From assembly GCA_029891385.1 (NCBI GenBank), contig CM057230.1, positions 20,774,847 through 20,838,846 on the forward strand: DNA of 64,000 nucleotides, read 5' to 3'. The position numbers and the translations under genes were made by a program. The stretch is from Erythroxylum novogranatense. Taxonomy: Eukaryota > Streptophyta > Magnoliopsida > Malpighiales > Erythroxylaceae. Below the pieces are notes generated by a model that saw only the letters and a program-made list of their open reading frames with translations, ran no database searches and was not told the origin of the DNA. Position 1 is the stretch's first letter; each line of letters starts with the position of its first letter. Below, piece by piece: positions 11,225-22,529 of this stretch.

Positions 11225-14200
11225 TGTAACATCCCATCACCGATAGGAAGGGTAAAATGGTAATTTGAAATGGGTTGCGAGTGTGTAAACGTATCTCGGC
11301 ACGGTCATGCTTAATATGACCTTCATATATGCATAAATTGTAATTTTTGTAAATGCACATGATTGTACATGCATTCATGACATTTTCCCGGCATCTGCAG
11401 TTAATGTGAAAAATGTGTTATTTGTGATTGATAAATAAATTGGAGTAAATTTTTGTGTGTTTCATATTTTTAGAGAATTTCAGGAATTTTTCTGGAATTT
11501 TTCGGGATACATGCCCGGATCGAAAAATTTTCAACTGACTGACTGAGTAGTTTTCCTATATTAGAAATGACTGGCCAATGGCACTGGAAAATTGGAGATA
11601 TGATGTTAGGATTTATTAAGTTAAGCCATTGAAGTTTGACGAGAAATTGGAGTAGAATTTGGAACCGGATTATAAACCAGGACAAGTAGCAAGTGACACA
11701 TGTCACTTGCCTACTTAGTCATTTTCTCAATTGTTTATTTAAATATCTTGAGTTAGGCAAGTCTTCCACGGCACTTTATATTTAGCAAGAGTGGAAGATG
11801 CTTTTAAATGTTATTTTTCTCCTTCCTTCGAAAGTGTCTCCTTCCTCCTCCTTCGTGGTTTGTTTTCTTTCCTTCTAGTAAGTGCTATCCTTCTCCTCCT
11901 TATCTAAGGCTCTTCTATGTCAAGTTCTTCCTCTCCATGTTTCTAAGCTTTGACATGGTGATGATTGTTGTAGTAAGGAGTGATGATCGTATGGTGTGAG
12001 AGGAGATATAGGATTTGGTGAGGTGATTAAAGAATCAAGGATTTGAAGCTTGTTTGGTAAGTCTTTGTGTTTATGTTCTTTCATTTAGTGGTTAGAAGCA
12101 ATAATTATGGCATCTTGTGCATCACTTGCATGAAGTAGTATGTTAATTGGATGGGTGGAATGTATAGTTGTGTGAAGATAAATGACTTAACAAGTTTTAG
12201 ATTAATTTTCGATTGGCCTTAAGTGTTTTGGATTGGTTAGTATATAATGTTAGATGAGTTGAAATAAAGTCAGAAAATTGTGTATGATGTGTACTGCCCG
12301 AATTGTGCTTTATTACTCAAGTATTTGTCTTGATGAGTTTGTGGCTGATCTCGTAGCTAAATGGGATGTTTGGTGATGTGGTATTGATGGTTTCATGAAA
12401 GAAGTAGGATTTAGTATGAAATCTGGAAAATGGAACTTGTATATGTTTCAGTTATTTGTTTATAACTTTTGATGTGGTTATGATATTGAGTTGGGGTTTG
12501 CTTTAAATTAAACTTGAGAGATAAGGCTAGAATTCCTATGAAGGAAGTTCTACCCAATTATGGCTGGAAGAGCTTTGAATTTAGCTCGGAAGTTTGAAAT
12601 GTACATGTTAGATGAACAGTATCCGAGCCTTGGTTCCATCTTGATGACCTGAATCTTTGAGAATTTTTCTTGGATAAAAGAGACCGATTTTGAGAAATTG
12701 GCATTACTGAAAGTTGTAGAGGATTGTTATAGCTTTCTAATGAGATATTTTATACGAATTTTGGATGTGAGAATTGTAAGATATAAATTTGGAAAGTTTT
12801 GTTGTAGTTGAGATTACATGCTGATTTCATAAGCTTTGACAGGATAATCATCTTCATGAGAGAATCCGACCTAGTTGAAATTGGAATTTGTTGTGAAGTC
12901 CTTCTTGAGAATTGTAGTTTTTTGTCTGAGCTTTTTATCCCTATAAGGTATGGAAATTTTTTCCAAGGGAATTTGGAGTTATGAATTTTGAAAGATTGGG
13001 TTTCTGTTGAGAATAAATTGAGTTGTCTGAATCTTTGTTTACGAATTTGATTTGGTTAGAGATGGAATTGGCTTCCAAGTTATCACTGAAAGATGTAGCA
13101 TTTGTTTTGCTCTTTTTATTGATATAAAATTGGGAATTTTTGGTTAAGGGGATGAAAAGTTATGAATTTTTGTGTTAATGTTGCACTAGGGTAGTAAATA
13201 TGTGACTAGGCTGAGTCTTTGAGTGAATTTTTGACACCCTTAGAGGTGTTATTAAATTCCAAGTTCTTCATAAAACTTGTAGGATTTTCCGAAACCTTTC
13301 CAATGAGACCAATCTTGTATCATTTGGACATTTGTGTGAAAAGATCAACCTTGTGAAAGAAGAGTTAGTTTTTGGAAAAGAGTTTGGAAAAAAAATTGAA
13401 AAATAGGTCGGCATCGCTCGCCCATGCGGGCGAGCGCCCGCTTGCCGAGCTCGCTTGGCGAATGGGGAGTCCGGCTCGCCCTCCGACCTCTGTCCAATTT
13501 TTTGTGCATAACTTTTCTATCCGACCTCCAAACGACTTGATTTTTGAAGCGATGATTTCCTAAGAGATTTTTCTATCTTTCCACACCAGACTTAGGATTT
13601 TTGAGATCAAACAAAATGAAGATGGTCGGATCTAAGTGGGTGGATCGGTTGGAATAGTTTAAATATGCTTTAGTAATTTGTGGATATCTTGAACTAGAGA
13701 GCTCGGATCGAGCTGATTCTTTTTCCTAAGTAAACTAGAGACATAGATCTACAATTGTTATGAAGAGATCAGTTTTCAATTTAGCCCTTAAGATGTTCAT
13801 TTTCCTGAGTGAAGTTTCATAGTGTGTTGATCTGATCATGTTTTGGGAATAACTTTTTCATCCGACGTTCGATTGACCCGATTCTCGAGGCATCGGATTT
13901 GTGAAATATTTAATTTTATTTATTTACAAAATTTGGAATTTGTAGAGTGGAAATTGACGGGATTGTGTTAGGTTGAAGTGAGGGGATCGGGTAATGATTT
14001 TTTCGATCCAAGTTTTCTTAATAATTGGACCTATGGAGGTCCTAATTGAGTGATTTTAGTGTCAATAAGTTTCTAATGATTAAAGAAAATTTTTATGTTA
14101 GGAAATTATGGAATAGTGTCGGGAATATCACGAACATGCATTGTACACATTTAATTGCTACATGTGCATTATTAAATGTTTCTGATTGCCAATTTGGTAA

Positions 14201-15595
14201 TGTTGGATATTTGGACTGTTTCAGAGACGCATTTGGAACGTCAATTCACAGACGTTGCCGAGACTTCCAGGCTTTAGCTTCGGAAGCAAAGGTGAGTAAC
14301 CTAGACGGTTCCTAAATTATTATTTGGTTATATTCTGCACTTATACAACTGTGGAGAATAATGGAGGGACTTTTGTGTTTGTTTGTGTCAATCTTCCAGA
14401 CCGAAGGTGTCCGATGTATGTGGAAGATTATGACATAGGAGTGTTTTACTGGTGATTGTGATTGGAATGTGATTGTTTGTGAACCAATTGTATGAATGCA
14501 TTAATTGGAATTATAAATCGTGATTGTGACTATACTGTGAATTGTTGTAAAACAATTGTTTGAATGTGACAATTTGGATCCGATTGTGATGTAATATGGT
14601 TTAATTGTGACACGTGCATTCCATGCATGAATGCATGATCAGTTGATGAGAGTTGTGACCAGAGCAGCCACCGAGAGCTACAAGCTCAACGTTTATATTG
14701 GGCCTCGAGCCCCATAGTGATCCAGAGCCTTTGGTTCAACGATTAATGCTCCCATATTGGGACAGTTCAGAGCTTTTGGCTCAACGATTAATGTGCCCAT
14801 ATTGGGACAGTTCAGAGCCTTTGGCTCACCGATTAATGCGCCCATATTGGGACAGTTTAGGCGCTCGGTCACAAAACCGTAATAAATTGGAAAGGATCAC
14901 ATGTGCGTTACATATGCATTGGGTTGCATTTCTTTGAATGAATGAAAGGCTAACCGCTTTGTGGTTCTGTGTATTTCTGAGTGTAAATTGGGCAACAACC
15001 GTTTTGTGTTTGAATGTTTTATAAATTCAATTGGGTATAGATATTTAAGCAATGGAATGTGGCACATTGATTACATTCAAGTGCAATTGGGCAATGTGCT
15101 TAATTATGCAACAGTGTGAAAATATGTAATATGTGAATTATTGTATTGCATGATTTGAGTGAACCATTGATGATGGTTCCTCACTGAGTTTGCAAAACTC
15201 ACCCAAAATTTGCAATTATTTTTCAGGACTCAGAAGAATACCTCGTTAGGCAACAGGAGTATGACATCTGCTGGTTAACACAGTAGGGAAGTGGTCGGGA
15301 TCAGTTCGTGTCTGCATTAGTGTATTTTTATTTTTCTGAATTTTTGTATTACTGATTTGGACAATTTGTAAAGTCAACAGTTTGGAGTAAATTGTATTTA
15401 TGAAAAGGACTTCGAGGCCATTGATTTGTTTATGCAAATTATTTTCCGCATAATTTATCAAGTGTGTGTGTATGTGTTATAAAAAAAATTTATACTGAGT
15501 TTGACTAAGTGATGTAGCCTGCCGCCCTCGTAGGACACGGACTCGGATATCAGCATCGATGTTGGGTTCGGGTCATGCGGGAGTGGGGTGTTACA
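11225..15595 (+). mobile_element. 4371-bp solo LTR of a long-LTR retrotransposon
   Basis: The sequence begins TGTAACATCCC and ends GGGGTGTTACA, a TG...CA pair within a 7-bp terminal inverted repeat (TGTAACA/TGTTACA), and is flanked by the 5-bp duplication TAATG. No internal domain, primer site or second LTR is present, so it is a solo LTR left by LTR-LTR recombination. It holds a pyrimidine-rich block (11800-11900), a degenerate ~180-bp periodic module (about 12400-13900), a 45-bp tandem block (14720-14865) and a GC-rich island near 13400-13500. LTRs of this size are known in some plant Gypsy lineages such as Tekay/Del; that lineage is my guess. A related truncated copy is at 33081-37070. The strand is given by resemblance only; no pol is present to orient it. 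Confidence 0.88.
14720..14865. repeat. 45-bp tandem repeat inside the solo LTR
   Basis: Units start at CAGAG near 14723, 14768 and 14813 with a partial fourth, an exact 45-bp period. Because 45 is a multiple of three, an open frame (14698-14937) encodes repeated PYWDS motifs; given its place inside an LTR I do not call it a gene. Confidence 0.8.
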
Positions 15596-17188
15596 TAATG
15601 ACTCCACAAAAATGACATGTAGGTATAAATCTATCACTCTTTTTTTATGCTTCTACTTCTTGGGCTGATCTGGACATTTCAAAATTTTCTTCATTCACCT
15701 TCGAACACTCGCCTTTATAGCCTATGCCTTCGAAGTTTACTTTAACCTTACCAGTTTCTATCAACTTATCAAGTTTTTCGGTGCCTCCATTCAACATCCT
15801 CAATCCCTTTTTAGTACTCACCAATTTCATTCTAGTTTCACCAAGCTCATCCGAAGTTAACATCAGCTCCTTTTCTAATTTTTGTATGGTATTTTTAAGG
15901 CAAAGATTCTCTTCCTCCAATCTTTCATTCTTTCTACACGTCTTCACCCATTTTTCATATATAGCTTTGTAATCCTCATAAATATCCTCATTTTTATCAT
16001 CAAGATCACTTCTGTCATTGTCATAGTCTGATATAGAATCTCGAGCTGAACTGACTTCGAAATTTTCAAGTTTTCTCCCTGTTCTGCTGTCAGTTACTTC
16101 CTTCTCAGTTATTGTTAAGCAAGTAACTAGACTTTTGCTGTGTAATGCAACTAATACATCATTATTTGCTATTTCTTCTTAATTGCCAAAATCACTTTCA
16201 GATTCATTTTCGCTCCAGGTGGTTGTGAAGGACTTTCCTCTTTGTTTCTTCAACGTGTTAGCACATTTGGATTGAATATGTCCAAATTCCTGACATTCAT
16301 GACACTGTATTCTTCTTTCCTTCCATTGGCCTCTTTGTACCTTGACGTGTTGTCTTCGGTTATTACTTGATGAACTTCCACCATATTGTCTAGACTCGTC
16401 TGTCCTATTTCATTTTTTTTAGCCATTTACTGAAATTTCTAGTGAGCAACACCATATCTTCATTCTCATCTGACTCATCTTCTACATTGTTCACACTTTT
16501 TCTGGCTTTCACTTTCAATGCCAATCCTTTACTTTTTTCTTGCTTACCTCTTAAGAGATTCATCTCAAAATTTGTGAGAATGTCGATAACTTTTTCTAAT
16601 GACAGATTATCAATGTCATGAGCCTTTTCTATTGCTGTAATTTTTGGAATAATCTCGGTGGCAGCGATCTTATCGTTTTCTTGACCAATTTCACATTAGA
16701 GTACTTCTTCCCTAGTTGATGTGCTTGATTGGCTATATCTCTCAATCTTTCATGAAAATCTCCAATGGTCTCATTCTCATCCATCTTCAGCTCTTCAAAC
16801 TGCACAGCTAACATCTGTAGTTTTGACGATATCACAATTTAGACCCTTCATGAATAGTTTGTAACATGTCCCACACTTCTTTTGTCGTTTCACATGCTGA
16901 AATCATTGAGAAGCGCTCTTTTTCAACAGCACTGAATATCGCATGTATTGCTTGTGAATTTGCCAGTGCACTTTCTTCTTCCTGTCTAATCTATTCAGAT
17001 GAATCTTTCTAAATTGTCTCTCATGTATCATCAACGATCATTGGATGAGTCCAACCGTGTACTACCAAATGACAGGCTCTTGTGCCCTAAGCTTGAATGA
17101 AGAATTTCATCCGGGATTTTCATGATGGATAATTCGATCCATCCAATAGTGGAGGTCTGGTAATTGATGCACCCTCTCTCGTAGCCAT
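15596..17188 (-). pseudogene. Copia gag (UBN2-type, CCHC knuckle, coiled coil), disrupted
   Basis: Translation would start at 17188 with MATREGASITRPPLLDGSNY, a start typical of plant Copia gag. A premature stop follows where tryptophan is usual (PS-stop-KSRMKFF), so the first frame is broken. Downstream come a UBN2-like helix-rich region (16629-16835, with DFHERLRDIANQAHQLG), a CCHC knuckle (CHECQEFGHIQSKC, about 16270-16310), acidic spacer, then a coiled-coil block (15645-15947) with LEEENLCLKNTIQKLEKEL and LNGGTEKLDKL, and the first half of a second knuckle (CHFC). The solo LTR interrupts that second knuckle. Gag forms the virus-like particle and binds RNA. Confidence 0.85.
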
Positions 17189-17244
17189 ATCTGTGAATCT
17201 CGGATCTGCACCAACTTGCTACCAAGTTCTGAATAGGTGACTCT

Positions 17245-17255
17245 CTCTGATACCA
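17245..17255 (-). promoter_or_regulatory. Primer-binding site, initiator tRNA-Met type
   Basis: On the minus strand TGGTATCAGAG follows the end of the 5' LTR after two bases. It is complementary to the 3' end of plant initiator tRNA-Met and primes minus-strand DNA synthesis, which fixes the element's orientation. Confidence 0.92.
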
Positions 17256-17257
17256 AT

Positions 17258-18229
17258 TGAGAAAATTAAATCGTCAATAAAATCGCAGACTGTCCAAAAT
17301 TAATTTTTCGCACGAGTAAATCAACAATCGTAAAAGCAAAACACCAAAAACACTGACGTTTGGTAACGCAGTTCGGCACACTTTGCCTACGTCTGCGGGG
17401 CCCTCACCCAGATTAATTTTTTTCACTGTAGTTCACAAAAATTACAAAAGATTGATCTACCCCGTATGACTCAATCTATATAACTGACCCACAACCTAAC
17501 TATCTGTGAAAGACTTTCACACTCAATAACACGACCGACTCGTGTTAACCTCGTCAGAGAATTTTTCAAACTATTTCTACTTAAAAAACAAAGACAAATA
17601 AAATCAAGAATACGACAATTCCAGTTCTGAAATTTGTCACCAAGAAGCCAAGTAGCCGCACCAACAGTATGTGTACTGATCTATGACAAATTCTTCTTTA
17701 TGCTGAAAACATCAATTACGTAAATCATCCAAAGAACGTCATCAACTACATATCACCATAGATCGCTTCTTTGAAGGTAAAACTAATGGTCGATATCTTT
17801 GCACAAAGAACACCTCACAAAAGACAACTCAATCAAAAGATCAAGAGCCAACGACACAGCAGCCAAAAAGCTTCACAACACTATATTTTTTATATTCACC
17901 CAAACACCAAAAAATTATTTTTGATCAAAAGAAGATGCCCTTCTACATCTTCCACGTCAGCCCAGAAACCTTCCATGAATCTCCATCATTCACGCAATTA
18001 ACCTAAAATTGCCTTGGACAAATCCTTTTCAAAAAGGGATAATATTTGATAAGCAATCAGCATCCGAAAGATATGCTAATTCAGAATTTACTTCCAATTT
18101 TAATCCACTTTCTAATTTCAACAGAATACCCAATTACCAATTAAGGCACATCTTCATAAATAATTAAAATTCTCATGTCCAATTTAAAAATGCCAAAACC
18201 AAATAAAATATATATAATATATTCTAACA
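17258..18229 (-). repeat. 5' LTR of the Sirevirus-type Copia element
   Basis: It is a direct repeat of 9335-10312 with the same TGAGAA...CTAACA ends, and is adjacent to the primer-binding site. Small indels and substitutions separate the two LTRs. Confidence 0.93.
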
Positions 18230-18234
18230 ATATG
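18230..18234. repeat. Target site duplication (right) of the Copia element
   Basis: ATATG here matches 9330-9334. Confidence 0.9.
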
Positions 18235-20546
18235 TTCTTTCGTGCTTGTAAATAATTTATTAATTATAGTTAAAGGATTATCTGAAACCTTGATTCTAAA
18301 TTAATTGTAAAATCGAGTAGGTTTTTATTAAATTTAATCATGTATGGATATTTAATTATTTCTTAAATTCAATGATTTTATGATAGTTTTGAGCTTTATT
18401 GAATAGATACATATATTTAATAATCTTAAAATAATCAATTGCTAATTAAAACAATAAATCTGTAATTATTTGTTGGTTTTAATAAGTGACAATCTACATA
18501 ATTTTATTTCCTCATTAAAAGTTTAATTTACTTCTTGTAATTAATTAATCTAATTGTAATAAACCATCTATTAAATTTGTTAGTTAGAATTGAATCTTTC
18601 TAAATCTTAAGGTTGTCAAAATACTAAATACTACCAGTTGTCTCTAGGGTTGTCCTTCGATTAGAGAGTACTTATTTGATCTGTTTGTGATTACTGTACA
18701 AGGTAGAGAAAGATTGATTATTATAGATATGTTCTTAATAACTAGAATCAATTCATTTTGTTATTTTTAATATTATATTTTAATATAATTTCCAAAGTTT
18801 TTGTACTTATTTGTCAATAAACCACCATTTCCTGATGAGACTACCCTAGTCTACTGTGCTACGTAATATTCTAAGTAGGTTAATTATTTTTGGCTTGTTT
18901 TACACACACCATCAGACAAAATTACTTAACAAATAATTAAATATATTATGTCTACTGTGAAGTGGTTCGCAACATGTATAAATTCTTCATATGTAATAAA
19001 TAAAGGGAAAGATTTATTTTATACCTAGTAGTTATTTCTTTGCTTAGTGGCCGATAGAATGCCTTAGTGTCAAATTGATCGACAAATATTACTATTATTA
19101 GCTATTCTAATAATTAGTTTTGCAACTAACGATGGTTTAATTTGAAGCTAGTATGGATATAAATACTTGGAATTTAATTGTTGAATTGTTATGACATTTG
19201 AGGGTTACAATAACATATTACTAGAGTTTTGAGCATTTACAACCATTCATTCATTGGTAGTGAAGTGATTGAGAGTCCTTGAACATTAAAGTGAGCAAGT
19301 AAGGTTTATTTAAGTTATAAACATAGATTGGGATTAGTTTTCTTGTATTTGGGTGTCCCGAGAAAGTTATCAAGAATATTATCAAGAAGTTATAGTAAAC
19401 GCATATTGGAGTCGAAATGTCATTTCACCAAGCAACATTCAATAACAAAGAAGAATTCCATAACTAATATATATTCACCACAATTCTAGTCATCATAGTA
19501 TAGTAAATGTTTTGAGTTTAAATTAAAATAACAGAAATTAAACAAAATCTTCAGCCACATAATTAAAATTGGCAGATAGAAATGATAGAGTAAGTATACA
19601 AGAAAAATCAACATTCAATGCCTCTTGACTCATATGATTAGCAAAAATCCATAAACATAACTCTCAAAGAACCGTAACATTTTAAAACTCTAAAATCACC
19701 TCTAAAATAGTTGTGATTTGCTTATCAGACGTCTCAATTAAATGATGTCTCCACTCTTTAGTCGAACCAAACTTGGGCTGGTTTTCGGTTGAATCAAAGC
19801 ATCAAATGAATCAAATTTCAATTAAATGATATCCTTCATGTGGCGTAAAGCACAATGTCATGTGTTACGTGGGTAAACCAAAAATAATGTCATTTATTTG
19901 ATTGTTATCAAGTTTTTTAATAGAAATGAATGCTAAAGCATCATATGTTACAAAAATAAAAACATAAAAAAATAATTGATAGTTTTTTAAAACTTAGGTT
20001 TTGAATTAGAAAAAAATCTCAAACGGTTGTCTTTATTTAACTCTAATATCTTATCTTACATATTTTATAGTTAGATAAACATGTTAAAAGTAAATAAGTT
20101 TAATATAAAATACAAATATGAAATTAATGTAAATTAAATTAAAATTTAGAGTGTTAATTTAATTATAATTTTATTATAAAAGAATATGATATCCTTTTAA
20201 AGTGTATTAAATAAGCCTTTTGAAATGATATAATAACTGATATGAGTAATTTATTTAATTAATTTAAGAGTTTGAGTTGAATGATATTACTTTAATACGT
20301 AACAACCGCAATAAACTCATTCTAACCTAGAATCTTTACTGCCCAGGGAATTCAAACAAGAGCCAAACCCTATAAAGCTACATTTTCCCTGTATTTGTAG
20401 GCTGTACTGACTCCAAATTTTAAATTAATAAAACAATCTTTTTTACAGACAAGGATATCTATGTCGATGTGGTCTGTATCACTCAGACAACGATATCCGC
20501 AAATACTGTTCTAAATTGAAGACCTCCTAAGCGAGAAGCTAAGCCC
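18235..20546. other. Upstream region of the first BAHD gene; left copy of a segmental duplication
   Basis: No coding region is visible. From about 18930 onward the sequence is repeated, with indels, at 22530-25650 (for example AAGTGGTTCGCAACAT near 18960 and 22548, and ACAAGGATATCTATGTCGA at 20449 and 25572). Conservation across the paralogous copies suggests they were duplicated together with the gene; which parts are regulatory cannot be told from sequence alone. Confidence 0.7.
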
Positions 20547-20564
20547 ATGTTGAACATCAGTTAG
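20547..20564 (+). promoter_or_regulatory. Five-codon upstream ORF before the first BAHD gene
   Basis: ATG TTG AAC ATC AGT TAG ends five bases before the main start at 20570. The matching leader of the second gene (39070-39111) has TTG in place of the ATG, and the pseudogene leader also lacks it. It would only matter if transcription starts upstream of it, which I cannot show. Confidence 0.4.
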
Positions 20565-20569
20565 AGAAA

Positions 20570-21883
20570 ATGATGATTCATGTGGATAAGATCTCTCAAA
20601 GTATGGTGAAGCCATCATCTCCAACCCCTAATCATGTGCGTCGTTGCCAATTCTCATCTCTTGATCAAGTCATGGTTGGAGTTATCGCAACCTGGTTCCT
20701 CTTCTATCCTAGAAAGTCCAACATCACCAATACAGAAAGGTACCAAAGGGTGAAGAAATCCTTGTCTCAGACCTTAACCCTTTTTTACCCTTTTGCAGGG
20801 CGTATCGTAGGTAACTCTCACATAGACTGCAACGACGAGGGAGTTCCTCTCGTCGAAGCTAAGGTCAGATGCACCATGCTCCAAGTTCTTCAAACCCCAT
20901 ATTGCGATCATCTCAACAAGCTGATCCCCCACGAAGTTGGCGAACCCACTGATCTAATTGCTTTTGCTCAGGTCACTTACTTCGACTGTGGTGGTATGGT
21001 CGTTGGGATTGGTGTGTCCCACAAGATAGTTGATGCCTCGTCTGTAGTTACGTTCCTCAACACCTGGGCTACTGTTGCTCGTGGAGATAGAATTGTAGCT
21101 ATGCCTCAGTTCGACGCTGCCAAGTTCTTTCCACCGATTAATGTATCAGGGTTTGACCCTTCCTTCGAGATTGTTGATGGCGACCAAAACCTAGTCATGC
21201 GTAAGTATCTGTTCAACGCAACAAGCTTAGCAGTTCTTCAAGATAGATACACCGACAAGAGTACTGGCACTGGAGACCACCGACCACCGACACCAACTCA
21301 GGCGTTAACAACTTTTATATGGGAGAGATTCCTGGAAGCAACTCAAACGAAACCTACCCCTGATGCAGTTTACGTTGTGAGAACACCCATTAACTTGCGT
21401 TCAAGAATGGAGCCACCTCTCCCGAGGCATTATATTGGAAACTTCCTATACGAGCCAGTGGTTGCAGTGCTTGACAACAAGGCCATGGATTCGTATTCGG
21501 GCACTAATGTCATAAACCAAATGAGGGAAAGAATAAGAAGCGTGGACGCAGAATTTGTGAAGAGACTTGGGAATGGCGAAGAGTATCTGAAAATAATGCA
21601 GGACAGGGCTGAGGCACTTAGTAGCAAGAAGGAAGTTCCATTGACGATCACAAGTTGCTTGTTTCCAGTTTATGAAATCGATTTCGGATGGGGAAAGCCT
21701 CTGTCAGTTTCCATGGGACGTTGGCCTTATGACAATTTAGTTGCGTTCTTTCCAGCAAAAGAAGCAGATGGTATTCAGGTATACCTTAACTTGAAGAAGG
21801 AAGACATGTCCAAGTTAGAAAGAGACCCAGAGATTAACGCACTTGCATCTCCAGACCAAGATTTCCATCCATCTCTTATGTAG
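20570..21883 (+). CDS. BAHD acyltransferase, clade III (vinorine synthase-like)
   Basis: This intact 437-codon intronless gene encodes a soluble acyl-CoA-dependent O-acyltransferase of the BAHD family, probably cytosolic, acylating a hydroxyl on a specialised metabolite. Visible hallmarks are HKIVD at residues 151-155 (catalytic HxxxD, His as general base), NLRSRMEPPLP at 275-285, and DFGWG at 371-375. FYPFAGR (72-78) and DCNDEGVP (86-93) are typical of clade III members related to vinorine synthase and other alkaloid or terpenoid acetyltransferases; the exact substrate cannot be inferred. The length fits the family (430-460). A second ATG is codon 2; the first was kept because the paralogue shares it. 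No signal peptide or membrane segment is seen. It differs from the gene at 39112 at about 70 of 437 residues. A polyadenylation signal follows at 21979. Confidence 0.95.
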   Translation: MMIHVDKISQSMVKPSSPTPNHVRRCQFSSLDQVMVGVIATWFLFYPRKSNITNTERYQRVKKSLSQTLTLFYPFAGRIVGNSHIDCNDEGVPLVEAKVRCTMLQVLQTPYCDHLNKLIPHEVGEPTDLIAFAQVTYFDCGGMVVGIGVSHKIVDASSVVTFLNTWATVARGDRIVAMPQFDAAKFFPPINVSGFDPSFEIVDGDQNLVMRKYLFNATSLAVLQDRYTDKSTGTGDHRPPTPTQALTTFIWERFLEATQTKPTPDAVYVVRTPINLRSRMEPPLPRHYIGNFLYEPVVAVLDNKAMDSYSGTNVINQMRERIRSVDAEFVKRLGNGEEYLKIMQDRAEALSSKKEVPLTITSCLFPVYEIDFGWGKPLSVSMGRWPYDNLVAFFPAKEADGIQVYLNLKKEDMSKLERDPEINALASPDQDFHPSLM

Positions 21884-21978
21884 GCATTAAATACGTGGAA
21901 TTAGGCCCTAATGGTTTGGCTGCCAGACGTTTCTATGTTTTTTGCATCTGTAATTTTGTTATGTTAGTTCTATGAAGA

Positions 21979-21984
21979 AATAAA
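21979..21984 (+). terminator. Candidate polyadenylation signal
   Basis: AATAAA lies 96 bases after the stop codon of the first BAHD gene. Plant signals are degenerate, so this is only the best match. Confidence 0.5.
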
Positions 21985-21989
21985 AGATT

Positions 21990-22529
21990 AGGTTTTCACT
22001 ATCTATTTTAAATTTTAATATGCACCCCCTAAAAGCATTAAAAAAGACATATAATGGCAAGATAAATTATATTTTAATTGTATGAATTAAATTCAATTTT
22101 AAAATATTATAAATCAATATAAATTTAAACAATTAATTAAACTTATGAAATGTGTACGTTATTTATACCTATATTTTAATAGAATGGTGGTGCGTATATG
22201 TATATATATGATGCAAGTAAATTAAAAGAAAATGTATTAATTTAAATAAGATTTAATTGATTCATAAATTGATCATGAAGGGTATAGGGAGCATAAGTTT
22301 CATTTCATTACTTCTAATTAAATTTATTTAATATATAAAAGACTCAAAATTTTTAAAAGAAAAGGTTCTTATGACCACTCTAGTTTATCTAGACTAAATT
22401 ACTTAACAAATAATTTGTAATGTATTTAATCAATATAAGTTATGATAGTCATAGACTCATAAAATTATCAAGTAATTAGATAAAATTGATATATGAATTA
22501 CTACTTAAACATCAAGTAAGTAGTATCAC
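21990..22529. other. AT-rich spacer, no gene seen
   Basis: This is AT-rich DNA downstream of the first BAHD gene, with no credible open frame or recognised repeat. Confidence 0.6.

Larger units (their letters stand above)
9335..18229 (-). mobile_element. Sirevirus-type Copia element, gag-only internal deletion derivative
   Basis: Both LTRs are present (9335-10312 and 17258-18229) and flanked by the 5-bp duplication ATATG. A primer-binding site matching initiator tRNA-Met lies beside the right LTR and several GGGGGAG polypurine motifs beside the left LTR, so the element runs right to left. Excluding the nested solo LTR, the interior is only about 2.6 kb: gag with a CCHC knuckle and coiled-coil spacer, then directly a linker and the last residues of RNase H. 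Protease, integrase and reverse transcriptase are missing, so it would have needed enzymes in trans. Repeated polypurine tracts, ~1-kb LTRs and the gag spacer are Sirevirus traits. The LTRs differ by several percent by eye, so insertion is not recent. Confidence 0.9.

Noticed and set aside
13372..13563. GC-rich island in the solo LTR as a possible promoter or gene start
   Set aside because: The frame is short and the GC-rich patch is part of the LTR; no exon or TATA context was found.
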